From Tetrahymena elliotti 4EA (taxonomy: Eukaryota; Ciliophora; Oligohymenophorea; Hymenostomatida; Tetrahymenidae), in the NCBI GenBank assembly GCA_000231825.2, contig JH720301.1, positions 1,164,123-1,228,122 of the forward strand: a DNA stretch of 64,000 bases. The letters run 5' to 3'. Below, one piece after another: positions 13,159 through 25,045 of this stretch. The position numbers and the translations under genes were made by a program. Position 1 is the stretch's first letter. Every line of letters starts with the position of its first letter. The notes below the pieces were generated by a model. It did not search any database and was not told the DNA's origin. It saw only the letters and a program-made list of their open reading frames with translations.

Positions 13159-15418
13159 TCAAGAATATGATGCATAACTATGATGGGTTTGATCGTAATA
13201 GGAGTTATTATCATTATTGTAATTGTCATTATTTTGTGTAATAGTTGTTTTATTTTAATATATTTATTGGCTATTATTTTAGAATTATGTAGAAGATTTC
13301 ACTGATTTTAATTACTTCTTGCTGTAATAATTTTATATCTATTACTGAATTATTTCTAAAACTGTTTCTTCCATATCCTAATCCAAATCATATGCCTTAG
13401 AGAAGTTCTTTGCTAGGGTAATAGGGTTATCTCCTTCACATATACCTATTCTACCATTTCTTTTTTATTGAATGATTAATTATTATTTTTTAACTAATTT
13501 TATTTTACTTTCCAGGTCTAACATTTATATCAAGGACTATGAAAGGTTTGTATTTAGCATCATTTCTTTCAAGCATTTCAGGAGGATTAAATTTTTGCTT
13601 TTACTTTTTCTCATAACCCTCTCCAGCAGGTTTACTATTTTAAAAATAATTATAAATAATCTATACAAATTAGATTTTAGTATTACTGTTCCAATTTTTG
13701 CTAATATTCAACATGCTTTTAATGTCCTAAACGAAGTCTTCCTACTGTTCTATCAAAACCATTAGGACTCTTACTTCTACTATTTGGAGAATATGGAGTT
13801 AGTTAAGGTTAAAATGTACATTCTCTAAGCTAATCTTTCTCCTTTTATTCTTCCTGTTATCTCCTTCTCTATTCAATTTCATTCTTATCTGGTAAAATGC
13901 TTCTCTAAGAATATAGTCTCTCAAATACTCTATCAGTGTTTTCGGTATCGAAAGATTTTTAAGATTAAGAACGATTAGGGGATTTTGAATGAGCTCTGCT
14001 TACATTAATGCTATTATGGTTTGTTTAAGGATGGAAGGTGCACTGTTTTAATTCCTTTTTAGATTTACATAAAAAGAATTAATTTTATATTAAATTTATT
14101 CAAATAATCTCACATTTTATTTTATCAAATCCTATTGCTATTTAATCTTATTATTTTTAATCTCATTCTTTTAGTGAAGGATAGCAATTCTATCAGGAGT
14201 TGGTGATCTGCTAGTACCTTTTTACTTTTGTTCTGAGTCTTTATAAAAAATAATAAATTTAAATAAAATTTAATAATTTCATGAAAAATGGTTACCTTTG
14301 CTAAATAATAAGTGGTCAAATTGAAGCTTAGACTTATTTAATTCATCTAATACTTTTGATCTTTCATTAATTTAAGGCCTATGTGAATAATTAGTAGAAT
14401 TCAATAGCTCTTATTATGCCTTTTCTCTCATTTATCCTAATTAAACCTTTGAAATTCTAGTCATTATCAGTTTACGATATTTATGAATAAACTATTTAGT
14501 ACTCCATGGCATAAATTATTAACCCTCCATTTCTTTAATGAATTTTTATTTTTTATCATTTGCATTAGGAAACTACTTCAAAATATAATGGGTAAACAGA
14601 GTTTCTTGCTACTCTACTTTTAATTATGCTGGATCAAATAATAATCTTAATATAGCAAAAACGAAATCTGCAGAAACATATTATCCATCTTTTTCATAAT
14701 TGCTCAGTATCATCCAAATTTATTCATGAAATTCCATCTGTTTTGTAATTTAATTTAAATTTAAAAATTAAAGATAATTAATTTAAACTAAACTGTAAAT
14801 TAACTTTCAGTAAGAAAACAACTAAAAAAAGAAATAAAATATTTATAAATATTACCTCTTCGTCTCTTCTACTTACAATATGGGCTTCCTAGCTGTAGAA
14901 AATCTCTTAATTTGTAACTATAAAAATGAAAGCAAGCTCAAAAACTGATATTAATATGTATTTAATTTACGTTCTGATTATTCATTATATTAAATAGCAT
15001 CGAATACTTCAAATACAGTTAAAAGACGACCTATTTGCTCAAAACTAAGTTTTTTTGTTTCTTGCAAATCCAATTTTTATATTTCCAAAGCTAATTTTTC
15101 TTCAAGCTGCTTGCACAGAATTCTATAAGAATTTTGACTCAATTTTTTTGTCTAAGAAAGATCATGTATGTGCTTCATTTCCTATTTTTTTGAAAAGAAT
15201 TAACATAAAAATAATAACGTTTATTGATATTCTTTTACATTTTCTTCTCTTAATCTTTTTATTTCATCTCTTTCATAGGTTCTATTGTAAAATTTATTCT
15301 AATTTTAGATTTAAAATTGTAAATTAAGCATATATTTGTAATTATGACTAATTATATTTACAGTAAAAGGAGAAGTTTCGCGCGTTTTAGAAGGAGTAAT
15401 AGATGTTTTTCTGCTCAT
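13159..15418 (-). CDS. Axoneme-type coiled-coil protein with C-terminal GDNP domain
   Basis: No named orthologue. The start is the ATG complementary to 15416-15418 (MSRKTSITPSKTRE), the stop TGA is complementary to 13159-13161. At least nine short introns keep frame. In order: a basic N-terminus; FYNRTYERDEIKRLREE; a helical region with EFHEQIWMILSNYEKDG and FVFAILRLLFDP; YSHRPQINERSKVLDEL; two copies of a (E/Q)CTF(H/Q)PQ motif (KELKQCTFHPQ and RECTFQPQ) of the kind repeated in ciliary coiled-coil proteins; KYKPFIVLDINVRPGKNGRIGI; then CEGDNPITLAKNFSKAYDLD followed by a helix. The tail is Asn/Gln/Tyr-rich. The segment VLDINVRPGK...GRIGICEGDNP..LAKNFSKAYDLD looks like a small conserved C-terminal domain in flagellate and ciliate proteins. 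A ciliary location is inference. Confidence 0.8.
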
Positions 15419-17078
15419 ATTAATTGGTGATTAATTACTAGATTTAGAAAGCTTTTAGTTTTCGTTTTCTTTTCGGCTTGAAATCTTGCTTGTATTTGCA
15501 AATAAATACTTGTCTATCTAACTCATTTTCTATTTACAATAATTACTGATTTTTTGTTAGTTGAAATTAATCTTAAAATTAAATTAATTAATATATGCAA
15601 ATGAAGTTTAATGATCCTCAAATTTTGCATTCAAGTAAAAATCTTATTTTACATTTGATTTTTTTAAACGAAAGCAAATGCATGAAAAACTAAATATTCA
15701 ATATTGTAGATAATTCCTTCTATTCTAAGCCATTAGTTATATCTTCTATCATTTCTGATAAATCATTATTAAAATACACAATAAATTAATTGAATTTAAC
15801 AAATTCATTCTTTTTGTAAAAAACACAAATAACCTAAATTGAAAAAACCTAAAAACTCTGAAAACAGATTCTAGAAAAAAATCAATTTTTAAATGCCTAT
15901 AAACCCTTTATTTTTAAGTATAAAAAAATCTGTTTTTTATTGTTAGAATTAATTTATCTAAATGCGCTTTGAAAAAGACAAATTTAATTAATTTAAAATT
16001 TAATTCTTTGAAATAGATAATTTAAATTTTGTGGTAAAGTAAAGCATTTCATAGATGAAATTTATTATTATTAAAATAATCTATTTTAAAGTTACTCTTA
16101 AAATTAATAGTGTATGGTTGATTTCAAATATTTTTATAAAGAATTTTGAAGCTATGTAAGTTAAATAATTAGACGTTTAGTTAAATTTTTATTCTTTGAT
16201 TGATAACAGTTAAATATGTAAGATGGAATTATCTGTTACAAAAAAAATGTTAATTATACCATTTAAAAAACACATAAATAAAATTAAGAATTAAAAAAAT
16301 TTTAATTTTATAAAGTATGGTAATTGTATTTATGAGGAAAAATATACAAATCTTCTTTAATCCCCAGATACATATTTAAAATTCATAAAATAAAAAATGA
16401 ATCAAAATTCTATTAAATAAACCTTATAAAATTATATTTGCTTAAAAAAAATTTAAAGTAATATTCTTTTTATTGATTTTTTATTGTTAATTTGTTAAAG
16501 AATTGTATTTTGCTTTTAATTAATTTTATTACTTTTTAGTAGAATAAAATGCTTTAAAAAAAGACAGCCTTAAACTTTAAAAATTAGTTTATTTGACATC
16601 TAAATATAATGAATGACTCATTTTATCTTTTATCAATTATGAAATCTTTAGGTTATTTTAATTTGTTAAACAACAAAAATGCTTTACAATAAATAAATTA
16701 AATGAGTAAAATAATTAATTTTCTGAATAAAAATTATCAACAGAAATGTAACTGAAGAAGAAAAATATAAAATAAATATCTAATTAGATAACTCTCTTTT
16801 TTTTTGATATAAATAGAAATACATTTTTTCAATATAAGTAAAGTCAAATTACAAAAAATAAAAAATTATTTACTTTAATTGCATTATGAGTTTCTTTGAA
16901 ATGAGGTATTGTTTTGTTTGATGGTTTATTTAAATTTAAAATGTAATTTTATAGTATTTTTGATGCAATTTAGTTTTTTAATATTTTATAGAAAGTCAAA
17001 CTTAAAAAAAATCATTTTTAGAAATAAATTGAGTAGAATTATTTAGATTTATTATTTTTATGGAAGACAAATTAGTTA
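15419..17078. other. AT-rich spacer
   Basis: About 1.7 kb without a supported gene. Short open stretches are no longer than expected for this composition. Confidence 0.5.
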
Positions 17079-18398
17079 TCAGTTTAGACAGGCTACAGAA
17101 CTACTTTTTTTATGATTTATATTTATTTGATTTTAGCTTTAGGAATCTAAATTTAAATTCTTTTGATACTAATTGAACTAGCTTTGCTTTTAATTTAACT
17201 AATTAGATATGTTATTATCTGAAAAATTTGGTTATGTAAGTTATTATTATATTAATCTGCTAAACCCTTACTTTTTAGATGATTTAATTTATCTTTTTTT
17301 AAAAATGTCTTGCTATTTTTATTGATATTATTAAATAGGTAGCCTAGAAACAGTGATAGATTATTGATTTTATTTCAATTAATTTTAAGTATTTAAAATG
17401 TTTGTTAGATTTTAGAAACTGCTTGGTTAATCTATTTTTTGCTCTTATTAATTATTTATATCAGTTGCTATATTAGCTTCTCTTTATTTAATTTCTTACT
17501 GAAAATCTGAAAACATACTTTTCAGCATATTAAGTTAGTAATTACTATTTTAGTTATTTGTATCTTCTTACTTGATATAATGAAAACTTTATCTAAATTA
17601 CTAATTAGAAGACATAGCTCTAATGTTGTTTGAAATAGCTAATTACCTTTTGCTGGGAGATTTAGTCTGATATTCTTCTTGCTATCCCAAGTTATTAGAT
17701 GAATGTTAGCTAATTTATTTATATTTTTATTTAATATATGCGTGCTCATTATAAGTGTTAGTTTGATAAAGCTATTAAGAATTATATTTCAAGTTCATAT
17801 TATCATCATTTTTACCATAAAATCTTATAGTGCTATTTGTTTTATAGTCTAAAAAATATGTTTAGCAGCTTCCTTTTTTAGCTTCTTAATTAGTTTATGA
17901 TTATGGCTGTATTGAAGTATCTAATTCCAAATGGCTACTTTTAATAGGTATTTTCCCCATACTTTAACCCTTTCTTAAACCATTTTAGCTCTCATCATTT
18001 TTCACAGAAAATTTTAATTCTATTTTTTTTAATGATGAAGCCTATTTTTCCAATTATTGCATATACAATTACCCTATGTTTAATTGCTACTTCTTTGCTT
18101 ACTATTTAGCATCTGAATATTTTTCAAGCATTTAAAAGTTAAAAGTCTATGGTTTTCCCTGAGCTTAAGTTTATTAAAATTCATCTAAATTTCCTAAGCT
18201 TTGTGAATATTATTTTTGGTTATTGTTTTTTGACTCTCTAGTTTCGTTATCTAAATAGAGCTCCTTTAAAAGAAACTCTTAGTTATCGAAATAAGATGGA
18301 TTAAAGTAAGCCTCTAGCTAATCATATTAATCAATGCTATTTTCATCAGTTTATATTCCAATTTCTCCATACTCTACTTCAATTTAAGAATGTATCAT
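17079..18398 (-). CDS. Q/N-rich intronless protein, 439 aa
   Basis: Not recognised. A single uninterrupted frame of 440 codons under code 6 runs from the ATG at 18398-18396 (MIHSQIEVEYGEIGIQTDE) to TGA at 17081-17079. The N-terminal ~60 residues are acidic and ordered-looking (YFNPSYFDNQEFLLKELYLDN). The rest is very rich in Gln, Asn, Lys and Ser with no membrane segment, Cys pattern or repeat unit. Most glutamines are TAA or TAG, so under the standard code the gene is invisible. The opposite strand is also open for about 275 codons (17577-18401), but it encodes a hydrophobic, non-protein-like sequence and is taken as a shadow. Prion-like or disordered scaffold roles are possible; nothing more specific is supported. 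Confidence 0.8.
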
Positions 18399-19176
18399 GA
18401 TTTGAAAAATATTAATTGAGAATCAATCCAATCAATAAATTACTTGCACTATCTCTAAATCAAAAATAATCACTAAATTTATAAATATAATTAATATTAT
18501 CAAAACAATAGGATGATATTTAATATATTAAAATTTTCACATACTTGGTATTTATTTAAAAGATGTTGATCAGTAACTTGTCTTAATTCATGTTCAATTT
18601 TAAATAATTCAAATACTTAATTATCTTAACTCATCACTTCTCTTCTATTATCAACAATTTCATTAATAACTCATTTTCTTTTATGAGTCATTTATTATAT
18701 TTAAATTTATCATTATTTTTGGATTTGATAATTCTCATCAAAAATTTTATTTTAAAAATTAAATTTTGCAACTTTGTATATCCTATTGTTTACCAGCCAA
18801 TTCAAGATTATCAATTTCTAATTTTAAAACTGATGAAATATTAAAATTGTAATATCTTTTTTAATAAAATATTAAAAAAATAATTATAATAGCTTTATAA
18901 AAATATTGTTACTCATTCTTAAATGTAAAGATCAAATAAAAAATGATCTCAGATAAATAAATAAATTAATTTAATTCAAAGTTATTTTTAAAAACTGTAA
19001 AATACAAATTTATTAGTGTGAATAATATGAAAAACAAAAACATTTTTATTTTTTATGTTTTTTTAGGATTTATCAAAATTGATAATTATCATATTTATTT
19101 TAGAATAGTTTTTTTATTGATAAACATATAATTTTATAAAGGTAATATAGGTCGAATTTTACATGACTTAACTTTA
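18399..19176. other. AT-rich spacer
   Basis: Separates the two minus-strand Q/N-rich genes. No gene seen. Confidence 0.5.
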
Positions 19177-21219
19177 TCATTACTTCAATCTGTACTTTTC
19201 TTGCTCTAAAAATTGTTTGAATAGTAGATCTTTTTTTAGCATATAGTTGTATTGGTTCTAAGATCTATTAGCAGATGAAAGCAATTAGAAGGGATTGGAT
19301 TACTTAATAAGGTTCTTCTAACTTTATACTTTATTAATTTACTTTTGAGGGAATTTATTAGTTTTTTCTATACTTTATTCTTTATTTTTAATAACAAAAG
19401 ACTAACTTTTGTTGATCATCTTAAATTATTAAATTTGTTAGCTTTATTCAATTTTAAGGAGAAGTTTTACATATTTAGAATTATTTTCATCATTTTATTT
19501 ACTATTTTAATTAGATGCTGCAAAGTTTCTTTAATTACTTACTATTGCTTTTATTTTTGTAAAAGAACCATAATTACCATTTTAAGGATCTTGATCTGCT
19601 AATTTTGGCTTTTCTTTGAAAAATAAATTTTGTATACTACTTTGACAAATTGAATTTTAACAAGACTTAACAGGATACTAGTTTTTGGATAAATAATTTT
19701 ATTAAATCTCTTTAGATTAAGGGTATTATTATTATGATTATTCTATTTAGTTTTATTCTTTCTCTTCTAAATTTTTGTCAAAGTTTTCATTTTCTATAAT
19801 GTTATCACTTTCTAAGCTCTTTTTTTATTAGATTAAATCTTCAAAATCATCATCGAAGCTTACTTACTAATTAAAGTTTTTAGTATGGACTTAGCTATTA
19901 TTAAGAGATTAAGAAATTGCACTTTTTTACCTAATATTTTATTTTAGTTTTCTAGAAATACCAGATTCTATCACATCATATTATTCAAAGTTTTTACTAA
20001 AAGTCTAAGAGAGCAAACTACTGAAAATAACTTTATTTTACTTCTAAGTATTTTAGGGTGTAAGAATGCTTCTTATTTATCTATGTTATTAATTATTTGG
20101 TAGAAATTGCTAAATGTTAATAACTTTTTAAGGTATTACTTTCTAAGGTATATCTTTTAAAGAAGAATCTATTCTTTAAGATAACTATTTCCTTTCAATT
20201 AACTAAATAAGATCTTTTTCATTTTAGTAGTTAGAGTTCATGTAATAAAGATTGGGTATTATATTGTTTAAACTAAAAATAGTTTTATTCATTTTTTACT
20301 ATTGCTCTTACTATTATTGCAGCATCGCTTATTTCTAATACTACTAATGCTAATTCCTGGTATGAAATAAATGTATTCCATGAATATTTTCAGAACTTAC
20401 TGTGTAATTTATTTCATTTGTTTTATTTTTTTGAGTTTTACTATTTAAAAAATTTAATTTATTTTGCTTAGGCGTTGTTTGAAGTGAAACTACTTTGGAC
20501 TAAATCATTGAATTTGTAAATTTTATTTAATAAGGCTGTTTTCTTTGCACCTCACTTTTATTTTCATTCAATTAAAAATTTTGATTTTACTGAAATAAAA
20601 TCTAAGTCTTATTAGATTTTTCTATCTAATTTTGATCCAATAACTCCTACTATCCTGTGTTTAATATACAAGGGTTAGAGAAATTCCTAAAATGTGAGAA
20701 ATATTTTTATTTTTCTTTATTTTAGAGCTTCTTTTTTTCATTATTTTACTAGTTTTCAAGTTTCTGTAATTAGGGAGATTGAGGTATTGAGCTAATTGTT
20801 TTAGGTGATAAGCTCACATGAGTATTAGTATTAGCTTTACTGATATTCGAAAAAGAATATAATTTATTTTTTAGGCTTGGACCCTTAATATTCTAAGTTG
20901 GTGTCTAAGGTAAAGAAGGCTTCAAAATGGATGAGCAATCACTTGCGCTTTCATCGCTAAAAAGTCTTTCTGTCTTTTTTTAATCTCCCAAATTCAAGTT
21001 GTAATTTTAGAAATCTTATTTCCCATTTTTAGAATTTGAATTTTAATATTGATTTTCTAATATCATATCTGAATAATTTTCTTGATCTAAAGACTGATTT
21101 AAAAATTGCTGGGTTGGTATCTTTATTTATTTATGAGAAGTTTCTACTCTTCTGGATGAAGAAAATATTTTTTAGATACTCTTATTTAGTTATTAATACT
21201 ATTTTACATTTCCATCCAT
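19177..21219 (-). CDS. Q/N-rich intronless protein, 680 aa
   Basis: Not recognised. One open frame of 681 codons under code 6 runs from ATG at 21219-21217 (MDGNVKQYQQLNKS) to TGA at 19179-19177. It is highly enriched in Gln, Asn, Lys and Ser, with several Ser/Thr-Pro sites (for example LKPSLPQTPTQN, LSPKTISSIPQSP) and a Gln-rich run near 20310-20345. An acidic patch with FDDDFEDL lies in the C-terminal third, and the protein ends KKDLLFKQFLEQEKYRLKQ. There is no signal peptide or membrane segment. It has the same orientation, intronless structure and composition as the gene at 17079-18398, so the two may be distant relatives or share a class of function, but no alignable repeat was seen by eye. 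Confidence 0.82.
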
Positions 21220-22714
21220 TTTATAAAACCTTTAATAAATTTTTACTCTCAAGTTTTAATTAATATTTTTTAACTTTAGTAATAATATTGGTTATTATGC
21301 CAGTATTTTATTATTGTTATTTAATAATGAAAATTTTTTGTCAGAAATACTGAATTGAACCATAGAAAGATAAAATACAAAAAGAAAGATAGATAGATAG
21401 ATCTATAGTAACACAAATTATGTATTATTTATATCTCTGAAGAGTTGAGCTAAAAAATAAATCTAAGCAGTTAATTTCTAAAAGATTAACTTTTAAAAAT
21501 AACTAAAGTATTCAAACTGTAAAAAAAGAATATTATTAGAAGAAAAAATTATTTATTAATCTAAAACTGAAGATGTTTTCTGTAATAAATCTAATCTACA
21601 AATATGGAATTTCATATCTCATAGTATCATCTTAATTAATTGAAAACTAACTTTAGAGAACTTTTAAATAAATGCTAAAATTACCTATATGAAAAACTTT
21701 TTAGATTAAGAAGTAACAAAATATGTTTTTTTGTATTAAATTTCTATTTTTGATTTTAATTTTAATCAAATTAAAAAAATATTTTAAACATAGATTTTGT
21801 GTCGATTAATTAAATAATCTATTTGATTTACAAAATGGTTAACAATTTTTAAATTTATTTTTTTCAAAATTAACAAATTTATTAGAAATTGTTACAAAAT
21901 TCATCTTTTCGAAAATTCGAAGATATTTTTTTAAGCTTTAAAATAATTTAATCTCCAAAACATCTATCTAATTCATCAAATGATTTTGAACCTTAAAAAA
22001 TATTTAAAAATTAAATTATTATTTGTTTATCGATAACTTTTTTTTAATTGTTAAAAAATAATTCCTTCATACTCTATTAATCAAAGTCTTATTGAACTTA
22101 AATTTACTTTCTTATCTTAAATTAATAAAATAATTTAATTTTTATTTATTAGCTTTTTGAATCAGAATTTTTATTAGATTTATGGATTTTTTAAAAAACA
22201 AGATTTATATGAAAATCGTTTGTAATTGAAAGAGAAAACATCTTTATAATGAACATCTAAATTTTAACTATCTCATAAAAAAAATTCCTTAAAAAATCAA
22301 ATGAAACAATCCCTTGAACTTTTGGGAAAATGGCTAGCCATAAATAGACCTATTATAATTATAATATTTAAGTATTTTTTAATCAAAAATTAACAGTTAT
22401 AAAAATATTCAATTACATTTTTATATAATACTTATGTATTAATTATGGTTGTTAAAAAGTAAACAAAATTATCTTAAAATATGCTCGAACTTGATTTTTT
22501 GAATGCAAATTTGATAAAGATATTTTATTTTCTATTAAAGAAAAAACGAAATGTTTTAAAAGATATTGCGTTTTTAAATATTACCTTTACATTTTCATGC
22601 TTTTAATAATTTTGTAATCATATTTTTATCATCATATTTAAAACAAAAATATTTAATAAATCTTTGAAGTTTGTTTTAAAAAAAAAAGTAATAAATCGCA
22701 AGAATCTTAATATC
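21220..22714. other. AT-rich divergent spacer with short GATA microsatellite
   Basis: About 1.5 kb between divergent genes. It contains a short (GATA)n run at about 21388-21401. An upstream in-frame ATG at 22664 could extend the next gene by 17 residues. Confidence 0.55.
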
Positions 22715-23821
22715 ATGAAAAACCAATTAACACTAATTAAAGTATTGTTATTTGGATTATTAATTAGCAATATAAATTCCAAAGTAGGCAGCTATGATCT
22801 TAAGGATGTTAAGTCAGCATGGGAAGATCCTATTACAAAAAATATTATACAAGAGATCAAAAAGTTTGATATAAGTAGACAATCAGTTGAGGCCATTTAA
22901 ACATTAGAAAAACTCAATGATAGTTTTTAAAATATAGAGAAAACATTAATAAAAAAAGTGAATGAAATCTAAGGTAAATGTGATAAACAAAGAGAAGAAG
23001 GATAATCTATTTTAGAAATGATTAATGTTGAGTATGCAAAATAAAATGTATAAATATGCTCAGGTAAACAGATTCAAGCTTAAATGAAGTAGGATTACTA
23101 AATATATAAATAAATGATAAATCAAAATTAAAAATTAGTACTTGAAATCAATGAAGAAATAGAATAATTAGAGGCTACTATGTGGTATAAGTTAAAATAA
23201 AATGAATAGGCTTCTCAAAATATTTAATAACTTATTTAGATCATGTTATAGATTACTGAATCTCCATATTAATCACCAAAATTTAAAGATTTATTGTCCT
23301 AATTTGTGAAATTGCAGCAAACAATGGCAAAAGATGATCCTATGAGGCTAATGAGTGAAGCTTTTTCAAGAGTACTCTTATAATTCGATATGTAAGTTGT
23401 TAGAAAAGTAGTTTAGATTCTGAAAAATATTTAAGCTAACAATAAATCTGAATAAATTTATTTGGTGTAATCTAAAGAATTTATGATGGAAAATTTAAAT
23501 AATTAAAAAGATCTAATCTTAAATACAAATAAAACTTTGGAATGTAATATATAAGAAATTTAAGAAAGTTTAAACGATTTCTAAAAGTAATATGAAGATG
23601 ACGATCTATTTGGAGATGGCCAAAACAAAGAATTGTAAGAAAAATTGAACAAATAAGAAAAAGTAAATTAGTAAGGAGAAAGTAAATGCCTTTAAGAATT
23701 AAGAAACTTTCAAATACAAGTTGATAATAATAAAAGAAAGATGCAATTAATTCAAACCCTAATTAAATACATTAATCACAATAGTGAATAAGTTCAGAAA
23801 TTTATATCTTAATTAAAATGA
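22715..23821 (+). CDS. Secreted coiled-coil protein, granule-lattice (Grl/TMP)-like
   Basis: Likely cargo of regulated dense-core secretory granules (mucocysts/trichocysts). The single exon encodes 368 aa. The start at 22715 gives a clean signal peptide (MKNQLTLIKVLLFGLLISNINS); the upstream in-frame ATG at 22664 would bury it behind a basic extension and is less likely. The mature protein is almost entirely helical and Gln/Lys/Glu-rich with heptad-like segments. It has a few isolated Cys and an acidic break (YEDDDLFGDGQNKE at about residues 295-308) that could be a processing region as in proGrl proteins. The short terminal segment FQIQVDNNKRKMQLIQTLI resembles the end of Grl-type proteins. 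Family assignment rests on architecture rather than a diagnostic motif, so a different secreted coiled-coil protein is possible. Confidence 0.75.
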
Positions 23822-25045
23822 AAACATTTAAAAGCTCAAGCAAATTGTTATTTAATTAAGAATTTTTTTAGATTAATAAAATTTATAACAAAAAAATATT
23901 TATTAAATAGATAATTAATTATTCAAATAATCATAAATGAAAAAATTCATATTTTATGTTTTGTTATCTCAATCTAAATCATTTATTTTTATTTTTACCT
24001 CAAAAGTATTTAAAACATTTTCCAATTATCGCCTATTTTATTCTTATAAACTTTATCATTTTTTGTGTGAAATTCATATTAACTCTAATTAACAAATATC
24101 ATGTATAATGTCATTGAGAATTTTTAAGGTTAGAAATAAATTGATAACAAATTTAATTTATTTTCTTATTTTAGTTTTTGAATGATGGTAAAACTAATTT
24201 AGAATACATTCAACAATATTCCAATAGTATTTTTGAAAGTTAATTTTTTTTTTCAATTAAAAAGTTTCATTAACTTTTTACAAAGAAGTTTTCGTTAAAT
24301 TTTAAAAATTAGATTCCAATCAAATTTAATTAGCAGGTCTTCTTTATGAATTTTTTTATAAAGTTGAGCTCATCAATCTGACAAGAAATATACTGAATTT
24401 ATAAATTAAAAATGTTTTTCAATTCAGTAATCATTTTATTTCAGATATATTTATTGTCAAACATTTTTTATTGTTTTAGGGCATTACATTTAAAAGTTAT
24501 TTGTTTGTTAATGTGTATCTTAAATCAATTAGGATAAAATTCAATACTTTTTATAAAAAAATAAATATTAGAATTTATTTCTTAAACTAAAAATTCTAAT
24601 AAATTGATTTGTTTGTAGTCAATATAATCAATAAAATGAATAATAATAAAAAAATTAATGAATATTAAAATAAAATGAAAATCCCTTTTAAATTAGTATA
24701 TTTAGTGAAAAGATTTATTTTTTAAAGTTAATATTTAATTAAATCAATTTAAATCGATAGGTAGATTGATTGATTGGTCTAAAATGAATTGAATGTTATT
24801 TATATTATGTCAATCTATAAAATATTACATATTGTGGAGAAAATAATAAATTATTAGAAATATTGAATAAAAAAAATACAAATTATTACCACCCGATTAA
24901 TTAATATATTTATTTCATTTTGCCTAATCGTTTCTGTTTGAGATATTAATTAAGGATTTAAGGAATAATTAGTATTAAATATATTTACTAAATATTACAC
25001 CAAATTAGGATATATAATCAATCTCAAACTTGTTTCATCAAATAA
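23822..25045. other. AT-rich spacer
   Basis: No gene signal seen in about 1.2 kb. Confidence 0.5.

Noticed and set aside
17577..18401. Plus-strand frame open for about 275 codons under code 6
   Set aside because: It is antisense to the 439-aa minus-strand gene. Its product is Phe/Tyr/Leu/Ile-rich without family features, while the minus strand gives a coherent hydrophilic protein with proper start and stop.
19345..21263. Short plus-strand ORFs (19345-19602, 21036-21263)
   Set aside because: Shadows of the 680-aa minus-strand gene; they lie within or just over its frame and encode T-rich hydrophobic strings.
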